64,000 nucleotides of DNA. It comes from Actinomycetes bacterium (GTDB lineage Bacteria > Actinomycetota > Aquicultoria > Aquicultorales > Aquicultoraceae). The translations under genes were made by a program, and so were the position numbers. Positions 15,826 through 24,782 of this stretch are shown here, one piece after another. The notes under the pieces are model-generated. The model saw nothing but the letters and a program-made list of their open reading frames with translations, did not search any database and had not been told where the DNA came from. The stretch is taken from assembly GCA_021794835.1 (NCBI GenBank), contig JAJYQA010000009.1:1-64000 (forward strand), in the 5' to 3' direction. Numbering within the stretch: the stretch's first letter is position 1; the number at the start of each line of letters is the position of its first letter.

Positions 15826-18348
15826 TCATAGAGTCTGCCTAAAAAAATGCCCAGTTGTGGACATATCGGTAAGACCAGAAAACATCCGCTCTGCCTTTTT
15901 CAGAATAGGCGTGATGTCACCAACGCCTGCGGTTATTAAATTCATCGCCTCGCGGTAAAGCGAGGTAACCCTGCCCACATCACCGGGTCCATAGCGGTTT
16001 AACAAAAGGCGCAATGAAGCAAGCCCGGCGCCCATCAGGTTGCCAATGTTTGGGAGCATGTAAAGCTCGCGCGAGTTATAGACATGCGAGCGGCAATTTA
16101 TGTCCTGTTCAACAGGGAACTTAAACCCCTTTGGGTCAGTTATATAAAATTTGCGAGACGAACAGACATCGCAGCTCTTTTTAGATGCGCTTGGGACACA
16201 GTGCTCCGCTGTCATAACCTCAAGCCAGCCGTGAACGAGCGCCTCGCACTCCACATCAACTGAATTGGCGATAGCTGCGATCTGCTCAAGGGTAAGCTCT
16301 GGCGAGAGACATACTCGGGAAACCCCACCATCTCTAAAGAACCTTGTACTTGCCCTATTAAAGTTGTTTATATGGTAATCAAGAAATATAGGCAGGCCAA
16401 AATCTTTGGCCGCATAATAGACGCCAAAATTATCAACCAGTATTGCGTCCAAGTTTGCGATATTGCTCTGGACAAGCTTGATAAAGCTCTCAAGCCCACG
16501 CTCGTGAAGGATGTTTCCGGTTGCAATCGCGACCCCCACGCCCGATGAGCGCAGTTCGGCTAGTTGATCCAACTCGGCGCTGCCAAGCCTTGAAAAGCCC
16601 GGCTTTAGATAGATCCAATCAGCGCCGCCCTGCGACGCCTCTTTTGCCTGGGCAAGATTGCTTACATCTACGGCAAGGGACAGCTTGCGATTTGTCTTAG
16701 AGAATTCCGGCTTTAGAATGTCTAACAGTTTATTTTTAATTTTAACGACCGATATTTCGGGGTGCCTGTAGCTTGCAGACCTTGAATTATCTAGACGCTC
16801 CATAAGGCTTCGCCTTAAACCGTTTAGTTTGCCCAGCGGGACCATTACGCCGGGGCCAACTTTAATATCCCACGAACCGACCTCGTAGACGGTATTGCCC
16901 AGTCTATTTAGCTGAGCAATTACATCATCGGCCGAGAGCATCCTTCGCTCGCCTTCCTCAGCTAAAAAGTCGCTTTTGACTTCGGCTTCCTGTCCGCTAG
17001 CAGGGCCAACAACATGGGCTTTTAGCTCAATCGGCTTTCCTATCTCAAGGCGAGCGGCAATCTTAATCGGGATACGGGCCGAGCCAGCTCCCGACATGGT
17101 ATCTTTTGCTTTTTTAGATAATGCCGCATTGTGCACTCTAAAAACTCTATCGCCCGATTTTATCGTGTGCCTCTTTCCTTTAACCACAATAACTGCTTTT
17201 GACCCCGCCGGGGCGCATTTTACCGGCCTATCCCCTATATAGAGCTCCCCAATTTTTGCTTTTACCCGGCCTCCCTTGGTGACCCAGACTTCGATTTCGT
17301 CGCCGACACATAACTCACGCTTCAACCGTAAACCTAGCCTTCCAGTGTAGACATCCATATAAGTCGCCCGGCCAAGGAATATCCCGCGGTTGTTTGGCCT
17401 CTCAAAGCTCATCAACCGCCCGTCACGCACTTTCTTAAAATACCCTTCGGTGAAACCGCGGCTGAAGGCTTCCTTTAACTCGTCTATTTCACCCTCTGTG
17501 ACGCTGAAGTTATCCGGATCGCTTGAAAACCTATCAATGGCATCTCTATATATTCTGACGACAGTTGCGACATACTCAGGTGACTTAAGGCGCCCCTCGA
17601 TTTTCAGGGCCCTAACCCCTGCTTTTGCAAGCTCTGGGATAAGCCTAATCCCACATAGGTCTTTGGTACTTAAAATGTGCTTCCCTGGGGTAGGCCATAT
17701 CTCTTCCTTTTTGCCCGCGGCGACCAGCTCATACCCCATTCGACAGGCCTGCGGGCAAAACCCACGGTTGCCGCTTCGGTTTCCTACCATGCTGCTAAAT
17801 AGACACTGGCCGGAATACGAGAAACAAAGCGCGCCATGGATAAACGTCTCGATCTCAAGACCCGTTGAATTGTGTATCCTAGATATTTCTTCTATCGCAA
17901 GCTCCCGCGCCAGCGTTACTCGCTTTGCGCCTTTATCCTCAAGGAACTTTACCATCTCTATGTTATGGGCATTCATCTGGGTGCTTGCGTGGACGCGAAG
18001 TTCCGGTATAAGCCGCCTTATAAGATCAAAGACTCCCCAGTCCTGGACGATTACCGCATCGGCGCCGGCGTTATTTATCAAGGCAAGGCTTTCAATTGCC
18101 ACTGGAAGTTCCTCGTCTGAGATAAGAACGTTGAAGGTGGTATATACTTTTGTTCCTTTAAGATGAGCTTGTTGTACGGCATCAGTAAGCTCATCGGTAG
18201 AGAAGTTACCAGCCCCTCGCCTAGCGTTAAATTTATCAATGCCCAGGTAGACTGCGTCCGCGCCAGCGTTCAGTGCCGCCGCAAAAGAGGACTTGTTGCC
18301 GGCAGGCGCAAGAAGCTCTATTTTTTCATGCGGGTAATTTTTATTCAT
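15826..18348 (-). CDS. U32 family peptidase-like protein with DUF3656 (RlhA/YdcP type)
   Basis: The 840-aa protein starts with the U32 barrel (ELLAPAGNKSSFAAALNAGA, DAVYLGIDKFNAR). It carries the U32 signature FIHGALCFSYSGQCLFSS and the conserved cysteines of GNRSGNRGFCPQACR, then a middle DUF3656-like region. A second, weaker U32-like half follows (LAVDVSNLAQAKEASQGGADWIYL) with cysteines near EHCVPS, KKSCDVC and INCRSH. E. coli RlhA hydroxylates C2501 of 23S rRNA and other U32 proteins act in tRNA or ubiquinone hydroxylation using an iron-sulfur cluster and prephenate. A hydroxylase role is therefore more likely than proteolysis. It is longer than E. coli RlhA (about 650 aa), consistent with the Gram-positive-type duplicated form. 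Confidence 0.85.
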   Translation of the reverse strand: MNKNYPHEKIELLAPAGNKSSFAAALNAGADAVYLGIDKFNARRGAGNFSTDELTDAVQQAHLKGTKVYTTFNVLISDEELPVAIESLALINNAGADAVIVQDWGVFDLIRRLIPELRVHASTQMNAHNIEMVKFLEDKGAKRVTLARELAIEEISRIHNSTGLEIETFIHGALCFSYSGQCLFSSMVGNRSGNRGFCPQACRMGYELVAAGKKEEIWPTPGKHILSTKDLCGIRLIPELAKAGVRALKIEGRLKSPEYVATVVRIYRDAIDRFSSDPDNFSVTEGEIDELKEAFSRGFTEGYFKKVRDGRLMSFERPNNRGIFLGRATYMDVYTGRLGLRLKRELCVGDEIEVWVTKGGRVKAKIGELYIGDRPVKCAPAGSKAVIVVKGKRHTIKSGDRVFRVHNAALSKKAKDTMSGAGSARIPIKIAARLEIGKPIELKAHVVGPASGQEAEVKSDFLAEEGERRMLSADDVIAQLNRLGNTVYEVGSWDIKVGPGVMVPLGKLNGLRRSLMERLDNSRSASYRHPEISVVKIKNKLLDILKPEFSKTNRKLSLAVDVSNLAQAKEASQGGADWIYLKPGFSRLGSAELDQLAELRSSGVGVAIATGNILHERGLESFIKLVQSNIANLDAILVDNFGVYYAAKDFGLPIFLDYHINNFNRASTRFFRDGGVSRVCLSPELTLEQIAAIANSVDVECEALVHGWLEVMTAEHCVPSASKKSCDVCSSRKFYITDPKGFKFPVEQDINCRSHVYNSRELYMLPNIGNLMGAGLASLRLLLNRYGPGDVGRVTSLYREAMNLITAGVGDITPILKKAERMFSGLTDMSTTGHFFRQTL

Positions 18349-18535
18349 CAGTATAAAATAACCCAGAATTATTGTTTAAACAAGCAACCAATCCTCCCCT
18401 GAGCAGCAAAAATTTTGTAAAATTTGCGTTTTTTGGCACAGTCGAACCTCTTTTGGGGAATAGAAGTGTCATGCAGATTAGCTGTCGGTTTAACTTAAGT
18501 CCTAAAGTAAAAAGATGTAGAGAGAGTGATGGCTG

Positions 18536-20626
18536 TTGAAAAAGTACGTTTTCTTAACTGTGCTGGCGTTCTTCCTTACCGTGTCTTTAGCTAACAATTT
18601 TGCGAGCGAAGCTAACCAGCTTGTAAAAACCGAAAAAAAAGGCCTTACTACAAAAGCTAAACTTAACACAGGGCCTCAAAGATCATATATTTTAGCGGAT
18701 AACGGGACGGTTTTAACCCGTCTCTATATTGAAAACCGAGAAGATGTACCTTTGGCGAACGTTCCTGTCTATGTTCAAAATGCATTCATAGCGATTGAGG
18801 ACGGCAGGTATTACGAGCACCACGGAGTAGATTTTTACGGCATCGCAAGGGCACTCATGGCAGATATCCAGGCCCGTAGAGTTGTTGAGGGCGCAAGCAC
18901 CATAACGGAGCAATACATTAAAAACGTTACCGGAGCCAATCAAATAACTGTCGGCAGAAAGCTAAGGGAGGCAATACTGGCTGCCCAGCTTGAGCGTGAG
19001 TTCTCTAAACAACAGATTCTCGAGGCATATCTAAACACGATTTACTTTGGTCAGGGGGCATACGGGGTTGAGGCGGCATCTGAGGTCTTCTTTAATAAAA
19101 AGGTATCCGACTTGACGCTGCCTGAGGGCGCGCTTTTGGCCGGGGTTGTTAGGTCACCGAACGGGTTCTCACCGTATTTCCACCCACAGGAGGCTTACCA
19201 AAGGCAAGCAGAGGTTCTCGACCGCATGGTCAAACTTCATTTAATCAGCAAGGCGGAGGCGGAGGCCGCCAAAGCTGTTCACCCGCAACTTGTACCGCCT
19301 AAACCAGAGCCGGTTATCGAGCCCTACTTTGTTGATTATGTTAAGCAACAGCTCATTAACGAGTATGGAGTAGATAAGGTCTTTAAGGGCGGGCTTCGCG
19401 TCTACACCACCTTAAACTTAAAGGCGCAGAAGCTTGCCGAGAAGTCTGTCGCCAATGAGCTTGACCTTCCAAACGACCCACAGGCGGCCTTGGTCTCGAT
19501 AATCCCGCAAAACGGTCATATCATAGCGATGGTTGGCGGTCGTGATTATAACCGCAACAAATTTAATCTTGCGGTTCAGGGCAGACGACAGCCTGGATCA
19601 TCCTTTAAGCCGTTTGTTTTAGTAACCGCACTAAAGCAGGGCATCGGGCCTAACGATACTTTTAATTCTAGCTCTCCGCAAACATTTCGAATAGGAAAAC
19701 CAGGTCATTGGTACGAGTGGACTGTGCATAATGCCGAAGGCAGCGGTTCCGGGATGATGACCCTGCGCGATGCTACGGTTAATTCGGTTAACGCGGTCTA
19801 CGCAAACGTAATATTGAAGGTAGGCACGCAAAACGTTGTTAACACGGCGTACAGTATGGGTATCACAACTCACGTCGACCCGTTTCCCGCCATTGGTATA
19901 GGTGGCCTTACAACCGGCGTTTCGCCGTTAGAGATGGCCTCTGCCTACGGAACCCTTGCAAACAACGGTGTTCACGTTAAGCCCGAAGCGATTATCAAGA
20001 TCACAGATGCAAACGGAAACATCATCAAGCAAACGCAACCCCAGAGTTCGCAAGCGATAGACCCAGAGATCGCCCACCGCGCGGTTGATATAATGAAAGG
20101 AGTTATCCAGCGCGGAACGGCAACTCGGGCTAATATTGGAAGACCCGCTGCCGGAAAGACCGGAACCAATGAGGCGTTCCGTGATGCCTGGTTCGTTGGT
20201 TTTACACCAAATCTTGTGACCAGCGTTTGGATGGGATATCCAAACGCTCAGATTTCCATGTACAACGTTCATGGAAGTGAGGGCTTTGGAGGAATTATTC
20301 CGGCCAGTATCTGGCATGATTTTATGGGAGTTTACCTCGAAGGCACACCGGCAACTGATTTTCCTCCCCCTAACTGGTCACCTGGCCAGGTAGCCGGCGC
20401 TAGCACTAATAGCTTACCCAATAGCCCAAATAGCAATAATCAAAACAGGGGGCCCCTTCAACAACCGCCAACGACTGAACAACCAACACCGCCAACAACC
20501 CTACGGCCTACAACGACAATTAGACCTACGACAACGACAACAATCAAGCCAACAACTACCACCGAACGACCTACGACAACCCAACAACCACCGGTAACAA
20601 AACCATCAACCGGAACAGGGAAATGA
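18536..20626 (+). CDS. Class A penicillin-binding protein (PBP1A-type transglycosylase/transpeptidase)
   Basis: The 696-aa envelope enzyme has an N-terminal membrane segment (residues 5-20). The glycosyltransferase-51 domain has catalytic Glu88 in EDGRYYEHHG, plus GASTITEQYIKN and REFSKQQILEAYLNTIYFG. The transpeptidase has Ser355-x-x-Lys358 in PGSSFKPF, S417VN and KTGT at 541-544. It polymerises lipid II and crosslinks peptidoglycan on the outer face of the membrane. The last 70 residues are a Thr/Pro-rich, mucin-like tail of TTTxRPTTT repeats, which may span the wall or be glycosylated. The TTG start is chosen because upstream GTG/ATG codons are out of frame; the ribosome binding site is poor. 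Confidence 0.92.
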   Translation: MKKYVFLTVLAFFLTVSLANNFASEANQLVKTEKKGLTTKAKLNTGPQRSYILADNGTVLTRLYIENREDVPLANVPVYVQNAFIAIEDGRYYEHHGVDFYGIARALMADIQARRVVEGASTITEQYIKNVTGANQITVGRKLREAILAAQLEREFSKQQILEAYLNTIYFGQGAYGVEAASEVFFNKKVSDLTLPEGALLAGVVRSPNGFSPYFHPQEAYQRQAEVLDRMVKLHLISKAEAEAAKAVHPQLVPPKPEPVIEPYFVDYVKQQLINEYGVDKVFKGGLRVYTTLNLKAQKLAEKSVANELDLPNDPQAALVSIIPQNGHIIAMVGGRDYNRNKFNLAVQGRRQPGSSFKPFVLVTALKQGIGPNDTFNSSSPQTFRIGKPGHWYEWTVHNAEGSGSGMMTLRDATVNSVNAVYANVILKVGTQNVVNTAYSMGITTHVDPFPAIGIGGLTTGVSPLEMASAYGTLANNGVHVKPEAIIKITDANGNIIKQTQPQSSQAIDPEIAHRAVDIMKGVIQRGTATRANIGRPAAGKTGTNEAFRDAWFVGFTPNLVTSVWMGYPNAQISMYNVHGSEGFGGIIPASIWHDFMGVYLEGTPATDFPPPNWSPGQVAGASTNSLPNSPNSNNQNRGPLQQPPTTEQPTPPTTLRPTTTIRPTTTTTIKPTTTTERPTTTQQPPVTKPSTGTGK

Positions 20627-20687
20627 TGGCCTTAAAGCCTCTGAACCTATCTTTGGAGGTAAATCTACTTGTCTCAAGATCTGGATA

Positions 20688-21476
20688 CTATAAATGCGTG
20701 GTCTTGGCGGTCAGTGTTCTTTTTTTTGCGGTGTTAAAGGCAGCGTACTCAATGGCATCGTCTAGCGCATCGAGCTGGATATCCTTACGATAGCGGTGTT
20801 TGAGGGCGAGCACGATTAAATAATCCGTAAACCACGGGTTTTTAGGGAGAAGCGATCCGTGTAGATAAGTCCCGAAGGCATTTTTGTAGCGGCAGCCCTC
20901 CCAGGCTTTAGTTCCATCATTGCCAAAACCGTAAACTACTTTTCCCAAAGGGTTTACACTTTCACCTAAGTAGGTCTTGCCGCCATGGTTTTCAAACCCA
21001 ATCAACTCAAGATGCTCTCTATCGGCAGGTGTGAGACGCGTTTCACCGGACTTTCTCAAAGTATCAGCGCAATCCACAAGGACGTTTCCGATCATTCGGT
21101 CATCGCTGCCTACGGTGTAAGCATCAAAGACGCTTATGCCGGGCAACTCTTCCCCTTCTCTGGTTCTAAAGTAGTGGCCGAAGAGTTGGTATGCACCGCA
21201 GATTGTTAAGACGCAGAGGCCCCCTTCGACAGCCTCTTTAATCTGCGGTCCCTTAGAAACCAGGTCATCGGTGATAATTTGCTGCGACCTATCTTGGCCT
21301 CCACCCATAAACAAGATATCAGCATCAGAAAGGTCAAGTGGGTCACCTTTTTTCACTTTGATAACCTTTACGTCAATCCCACGCCAATCGCACCTTTTAA
21401 CAATCGATAAGATATTCCCATAATCACCGTACAGGTTCATCTCATCTGGGTAGAGATGAATAAGATTTAGTCTCAT
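20688..21476 (-). CDS. gatD: Lipid II isoglutaminyl synthase, glutamine amidotransferase subunit GatD
   Basis: The 262-aa CobB/CobQ-type class I amidotransferase starts MRLNLIHLYPDEMNLYGDYGN, typical of GatD. It has the oxyanion/approach motif FMGGGQDRSQQ, nucleophile Cys in LTICGAYQLFG, and catalytic His in TYLHGSLLPKN. GatD hydrolyses glutamine and passes ammonia to MurT, which amidates the D-glutamate of lipid II to D-isoglutamine. The ATG at 21476 is chosen over an upstream in-frame start at 21512 because GGAGGAG lies 8 nt before it. It overlaps the 3' end of murT by 35 bp, so translation is coupled. murT-gatD is found mainly in Gram-positive lineages. Confidence 0.92.
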   Translation of the reverse strand: MRLNLIHLYPDEMNLYGDYGNILSIVKRCDWRGIDVKVIKVKKGDPLDLSDADILFMGGGQDRSQQIITDDLVSKGPQIKEAVEGGLCVLTICGAYQLFGHYFRTREGEELPGISVFDAYTVGSDDRMIGNVLVDCADTLRKSGETRLTPADREHLELIGFENHGGKTYLGESVNPLGKVVYGFGNDGTKAWEGCRYKNAFGTYLHGSLLPKNPWFTDYLIVLALKHRYRKDIQLDALDDAIEYAAFNTAKKRTLTAKTTHL

Positions 21477-22860
21477 GCGGGGCTCTCCTCCAAAATCCTT
21501 CGACAATACCAATTCGGGTTAGGTAATTTCTAAGCTGCAGCATCCCGGTATAAGTTGTCAGAACGTATAACGTTTCGCCTGGCGGCATATTGGTAATGGC
21601 CTCTCCAAATGCCTTTTCAATATCATTGATTGTCTTAATCTTGCTGGTATTAAAATCCTCGTATTTTAGACGAAGGGTCATGTCCTGTGCCCTAATGCCC
21701 GCGGTGTAGATAAAGTTAAAATCCCCATTTAGAGGATTAACGTCTGCATCCCAAATCCACGAGACGTCGGTCCCATCCGCAAAATTATCGTTTAGAATAA
21801 GCATAAAGTTTCGGGCACCGCTGTCGGTGCTTAGTGTCTCGATTATTTGCGTTAGGCCGATCGGGTTTTTGACCAACAGTAAGTATATCTCTTTGTTATC
21901 AACAACAAGCTTTTCCATCCGGCCAAAAGCTGCCGAGGAGTTGCCTAATGCCGCCTTGATGGTATCGCCATCTATTCCTAGAGTCCTTGCTAGTGAGTAG
22001 GCGGCAAGCGAGTTATAGATATTAAAAATACCGGAAAGGTTCAGAGATATATCGATATTGTTGGTTTTGTTGGCTAGAGAGAAGGACGCGCTTTTAATCC
22101 CATATAAGGTTATGTTTTTAGCTTCGTAGTTAACCTCGGGCCGTTTAAAATCGCACTTCGGGCAGCTGTATATGCCAAGATGACCGTAGAATCTCTTTTC
22201 AAACACTAGCTCAGAGCCACATATTAGACAGTCTTTGCTGTCAAGTGAAGCCCTTGACTTTGCTATATATCTATCTTCATTTAACCCAAAATATTTAACC
22301 TTGTTTTTATTGTTTATTTTTTTAGCAAGGGACGAGACTAGGGGGTCGTCAGCGTTTAATATGATGGTTGCTCTTTCAAGATGCTCCATCGATTTAGCAA
22401 TAACTGCTGCGGTCCTATCAAGTTCCCCATAGCGGTCAAGTTGATCTCTAAATAGATTGGTTACCAGGATGACTTTTGGCTTGAGGTTAGATACGGCATC
22501 AGGCATGGTTGCTTCGTCTATTTCAAATAAACCAATATTGCCTCGTGGCCTGCCAAGTACGGTTGATTGCTCGATAAGCGTAGAAGCAATCCCGCGCATC
22601 AGGTTTGACCCGGTCCGGTTATGGACTACTTTCAAGCCACTGTAACCTAAAATAGCGGAGAGATGCTTCGACGTAGTTGTCTTGCCGTTGGTCCCGGTTA
22701 TGACAATTGTGCCGTTTTTAAGCTTTCTCGTTATTTTTACGATTAGCCGGGGATCGATTTTTAATGCAACAAGCCCCGGAAATGAGGAGCCTCCCCCAAC
22801 CCTGAAAATCCTACTGAAAAGAATTAAAACTTTACCGGTAATAAGTGCAATAAATTTCAT
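21442..22860 (-). CDS. murT: Lipid II isoglutaminyl synthase, Mur-ligase-like subunit MurT
   Basis: The 472-aa protein has a Mur ligase central domain with the P-loop ITGTNGKTTTSKHL, and a four-cysteine zinc ribbon (CLICGSEL and CPKCDF) inserted as in MurT. Its C-terminal DUF1727 contains MLILNDNFADGTDVSWIWD, where the Asp completes a catalytic triad with GatD. It activates the D-Glu carboxylate of lipid II with ATP and amidates it with ammonia from GatD. The N-terminus has a hydrophobic stretch (residues 5-20). It is first of a two-gene operon. Confidence 0.93.
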   Translation of the reverse strand: MKFIALITGKVLILFSRIFRVGGGSSFPGLVALKIDPRLIVKITRKLKNGTIVITGTNGKTTTSKHLSAILGYSGLKVVHNRTGSNLMRGIASTLIEQSTVLGRPRGNIGLFEIDEATMPDAVSNLKPKVILVTNLFRDQLDRYGELDRTAAVIAKSMEHLERATIILNADDPLVSSLAKKINNKNKVKYFGLNEDRYIAKSRASLDSKDCLICGSELVFEKRFYGHLGIYSCPKCDFKRPEVNYEAKNITLYGIKSASFSLANKTNNIDISLNLSGIFNIYNSLAAYSLARTLGIDGDTIKAALGNSSAAFGRMEKLVVDNKEIYLLLVKNPIGLTQIIETLSTDSGARNFMLILNDNFADGTDVSWIWDADVNPLNGDFNFIYTAGIRAQDMTLRLKYEDFNTSKIKTINDIEKAFGEAITNMPPGETLYVLTTYTGMLQLRNYLTRIGIVEGFWRRAPHETKSYSSLPR

Positions 22861-22933
22861 ATCTCTTATTATGTACTATGAACCTTACCATATTCATCTT
22901 TAAGGGTATTAATCCTCGTCGTTTTACCCCTTT

Positions 22934-23887
22934 TTAACTTCTCTTAACTCTCACAAGACCAGATGTTGTGATCACATTTACGCCATTTTGTTCAAGCTTA
23001 TCCAAAAATAGGTTCATACCGATTGCATCGCTTGAGATATGCCCGGCAACAATTATATTTAAGTGATTCTCTTGGGCTTTCTTGCGAAGTTTTTCGCTGA
23101 AGTGCATTCCTACGATAGTGCCGACTCCGGCATCGGCAAGCTGCTCCATAGCGGCCTCGGGTCCTTCGGTGCCTCCTGTCATATCAACGATTATCTTACC
23201 AGGTCGCTTACTCGCATCGCCGACAAGTATGGCCGGCCCGGCATTGTTTAGCGCGGCGTCCTTATACTCAGGTACCTCTTTTAGTGCTTTAACAATATCG
23301 CCAAGCGCCTCTGGCTTTTTCTCATCGAGATAGCTCTGGACGAACCCGGTCACCAGGTTGTCGCACGGAGTATGCGAGTTCATAAAGGCAAAACCAAGGA
23401 GTTTTGCGGCATCAACCGCACGGTTATGGTTTATCGGCATAAGATTACGGCGAACCTCAGTCATTCTCTCGCCAATTAGGTCATCACCGATATTAATCGG
23501 CACACCATATTTCTCCCAGATATCTGCCTGCATTGCCATAACATTTGCAAGTGCGGCAAGAGCCTTGCCTTCGGGATGATGGGCCAGGACAAGGTCGATT
23601 GTCTCGCCCTTCTCCCTTAGCCTATCGGCAAGAACAATCTCCTGCGTTTCCATGTCTATCCCGGCCAGAAGACCCCTTATCTCCGTATCGGGATCGCCAG
23701 CCAGCAACCGGGTATCGGAGTAAGGGTTATCCAGGGTCTCGACGTCGAAGAACTCTTTTTCTTCCGGCTTCAGATCATCGTAAGCCTTCCGCTTTTTCTC
23801 AAGTTGCTTTTCAACTTCTTCTTCTCCGCGCGGGTCATGCGCAATTCCAACTTCAATTGCCAGATTGAATATCTCACGTAGTTTCAT
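22934..23887 (-). CDS. Nif3-like dinuclear metal-centre protein
   Basis: The 317-aa protein resembles the NIF3/DUF34 family: LVLAHHPEGKAL with the HH metal ligands, NSHTPCDN, and the C-terminal metal motif VAGHISSDAIGMN. A Gly-rich MTGGTEGPEAAMEQ loop lies between. The family forms hexamers with two-metal sites; proposed activity is GTP cyclohydrolase-like or hydrolytic, but no firm cellular role is known. The N-terminus (residues 20-60) is a charged insertion (DDLKPEEKEFFDVETLDNPY) before the barrel, as in clostridial and thermophile homologs. It is a single gene; repeats lie upstream. Confidence 0.75.
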   Translation of the reverse strand: MKLREIFNLAIEVGIAHDPRGEEEVEKQLEKKRKAYDDLKPEEKEFFDVETLDNPYSDTRLLAGDPDTEIRGLLAGIDMETQEIVLADRLREKGETIDLVLAHHPEGKALAALANVMAMQADIWEKYGVPINIGDDLIGERMTEVRRNLMPINHNRAVDAAKLLGFAFMNSHTPCDNLVTGFVQSYLDEKKPEALGDIVKALKEVPEYKDAALNNAGPAILVGDASKRPGKIIVDMTGGTEGPEAAMEQLADAGVGTIVGMHFSEKLRKKAQENHLNIIVAGHISSDAIGMNLFLDKLEQNGVNVITTSGLVRVKRS

Positions 23888-23894
23888 TCAACAT

Positions 23895-24010
23895 CCTCCA
23901 TATTAGCTCATAGCTCACAGCTCACAGAATGAAAGTAAGTAAACCATTTCACTGTTTCACCCTAAGAGGCCCGATAAACCGGCAACTGCATTTCCTGCCC
24001 GCCAGTTCAC
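23895..24010. repeat. Degenerate dispersed intergenic repeat
   Basis: The tandem words AGCTCATAGCTCACAGCTCA (about 23905) and ACCATTTCACTGTTTCACCC (about 23943) recur in similar form near 8.1, 15.77 and 58.58 kb. The stretch is non-coding. Confidence 0.5.
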
Positions 24011-24016
24011 CGGATT

Positions 24017-24688
24017 TTAGAGTGGCATTCGGAACCCGTAGTTCGAGATTTCTTTTGAACTGCGACTTCGGAACTTTGCTCCTGACACGTAAGGATTCCC
24101 TTTAATGGCAAATCTTAAAAGTAGATCTTTGCCAGTTGCTATGCCAACCCTTGGGCTGTTAATAATACTAAAAGGCTTTTGCACCCCGATAGCGATATAA
24201 AGATCGCTTTTATCGGTGGTCAGGTCAACTCCGTTATGCTTTATATTTATACCAAGAGCCTTTGTAAGTTTTCCCGGCCCATTGGTAAGGGCGATCTCGC
24301 TCTTTGCCGAACGGTTTTTCATCATAGATTCTATTCCGTATATCGGCTCAATCGCCCTTATAAGTACTGCCCCCGCGACTCCTTCGCGCCCAGTCACTAC
24401 GTTAAAAAGATAATGTACCCCGTAATTTAGATAGACATAGGCGATTCCGGCCCGCCCAAACATGATGGAGTTTCTTGGGGTCATGCCCCTGGATGCGTGA
24501 CTTGCCGGGTCATCCTCTCCAAAGTAAGCCTCGACCTCGACAATACGGGCCATCATAGTAGCTTCAGGGGTATTTCTTACAATCAACCTACCCAAAAGAT
24601 CCATTGCCACCATTTCGGTGCTATGCATATAAAAGCTTTCCGGTAGGGGTATTAAAGCTGCATCGGTAAGAGTATTTATAGATGTCAT
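24017..24688 (-). CDS. mpg: DNA-3-methyladenine glycosylase (AAG/MPG family)
   Basis: The 223-aa enzyme shows the AAG fold signature: LLGRLIVRNTP, ARIVEVEAYFGEDDPASHA with the catalytic Glu and HAS, GMTPRNSIMFGRAGIAYVYLNYG, and AVLIRAIEP. It excises alkylated purines and hypoxanthine as the first step of base-excision repair. Length is normal for the bacterial family. It is followed downstream by repeats, and the next gene upstream, on the same strand about 95 bp away, is the repair polymerase PolX. Confidence 0.93.
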   Translation of the reverse strand: MTSINTLTDAALIPLPESFYMHSTEMVAMDLLGRLIVRNTPEATMMARIVEVEAYFGEDDPASHASRGMTPRNSIMFGRAGIAYVYLNYGVHYLFNVVTGREGVAGAVLIRAIEPIYGIESMMKNRSAKSEIALTNGPGKLTKALGINIKHNGVDLTTDKSDLYIAIGVQKPFSIINSPRVGIATGKDLLLRFAIKGNPYVSGAKFRSRSSKEISNYGFRMPL

Positions 24689-24782
24689 GGGTGATATTAT
24701 AGCATAAAAGAAGGATCCAGAGGCCGGGCTCCGGGGCCGGGGATAAAATTTGACGGGAACATATAGGACTTATATCTTCTCT

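Noticed and set aside
17390-18166. 258-aa plus-strand ORF
   Set aside because: It lies entirely antisense to the U32 gene, has no ribosome binding site or recognisable domain, and mirrors codon bias of the real gene.
20434-20626. Phage tail or adhesin origin of the Thr/Pro repeats
   Set aside because: The repeats are in frame with a complete class A PBP and such tails are known on Gram-positive-type PBPs.
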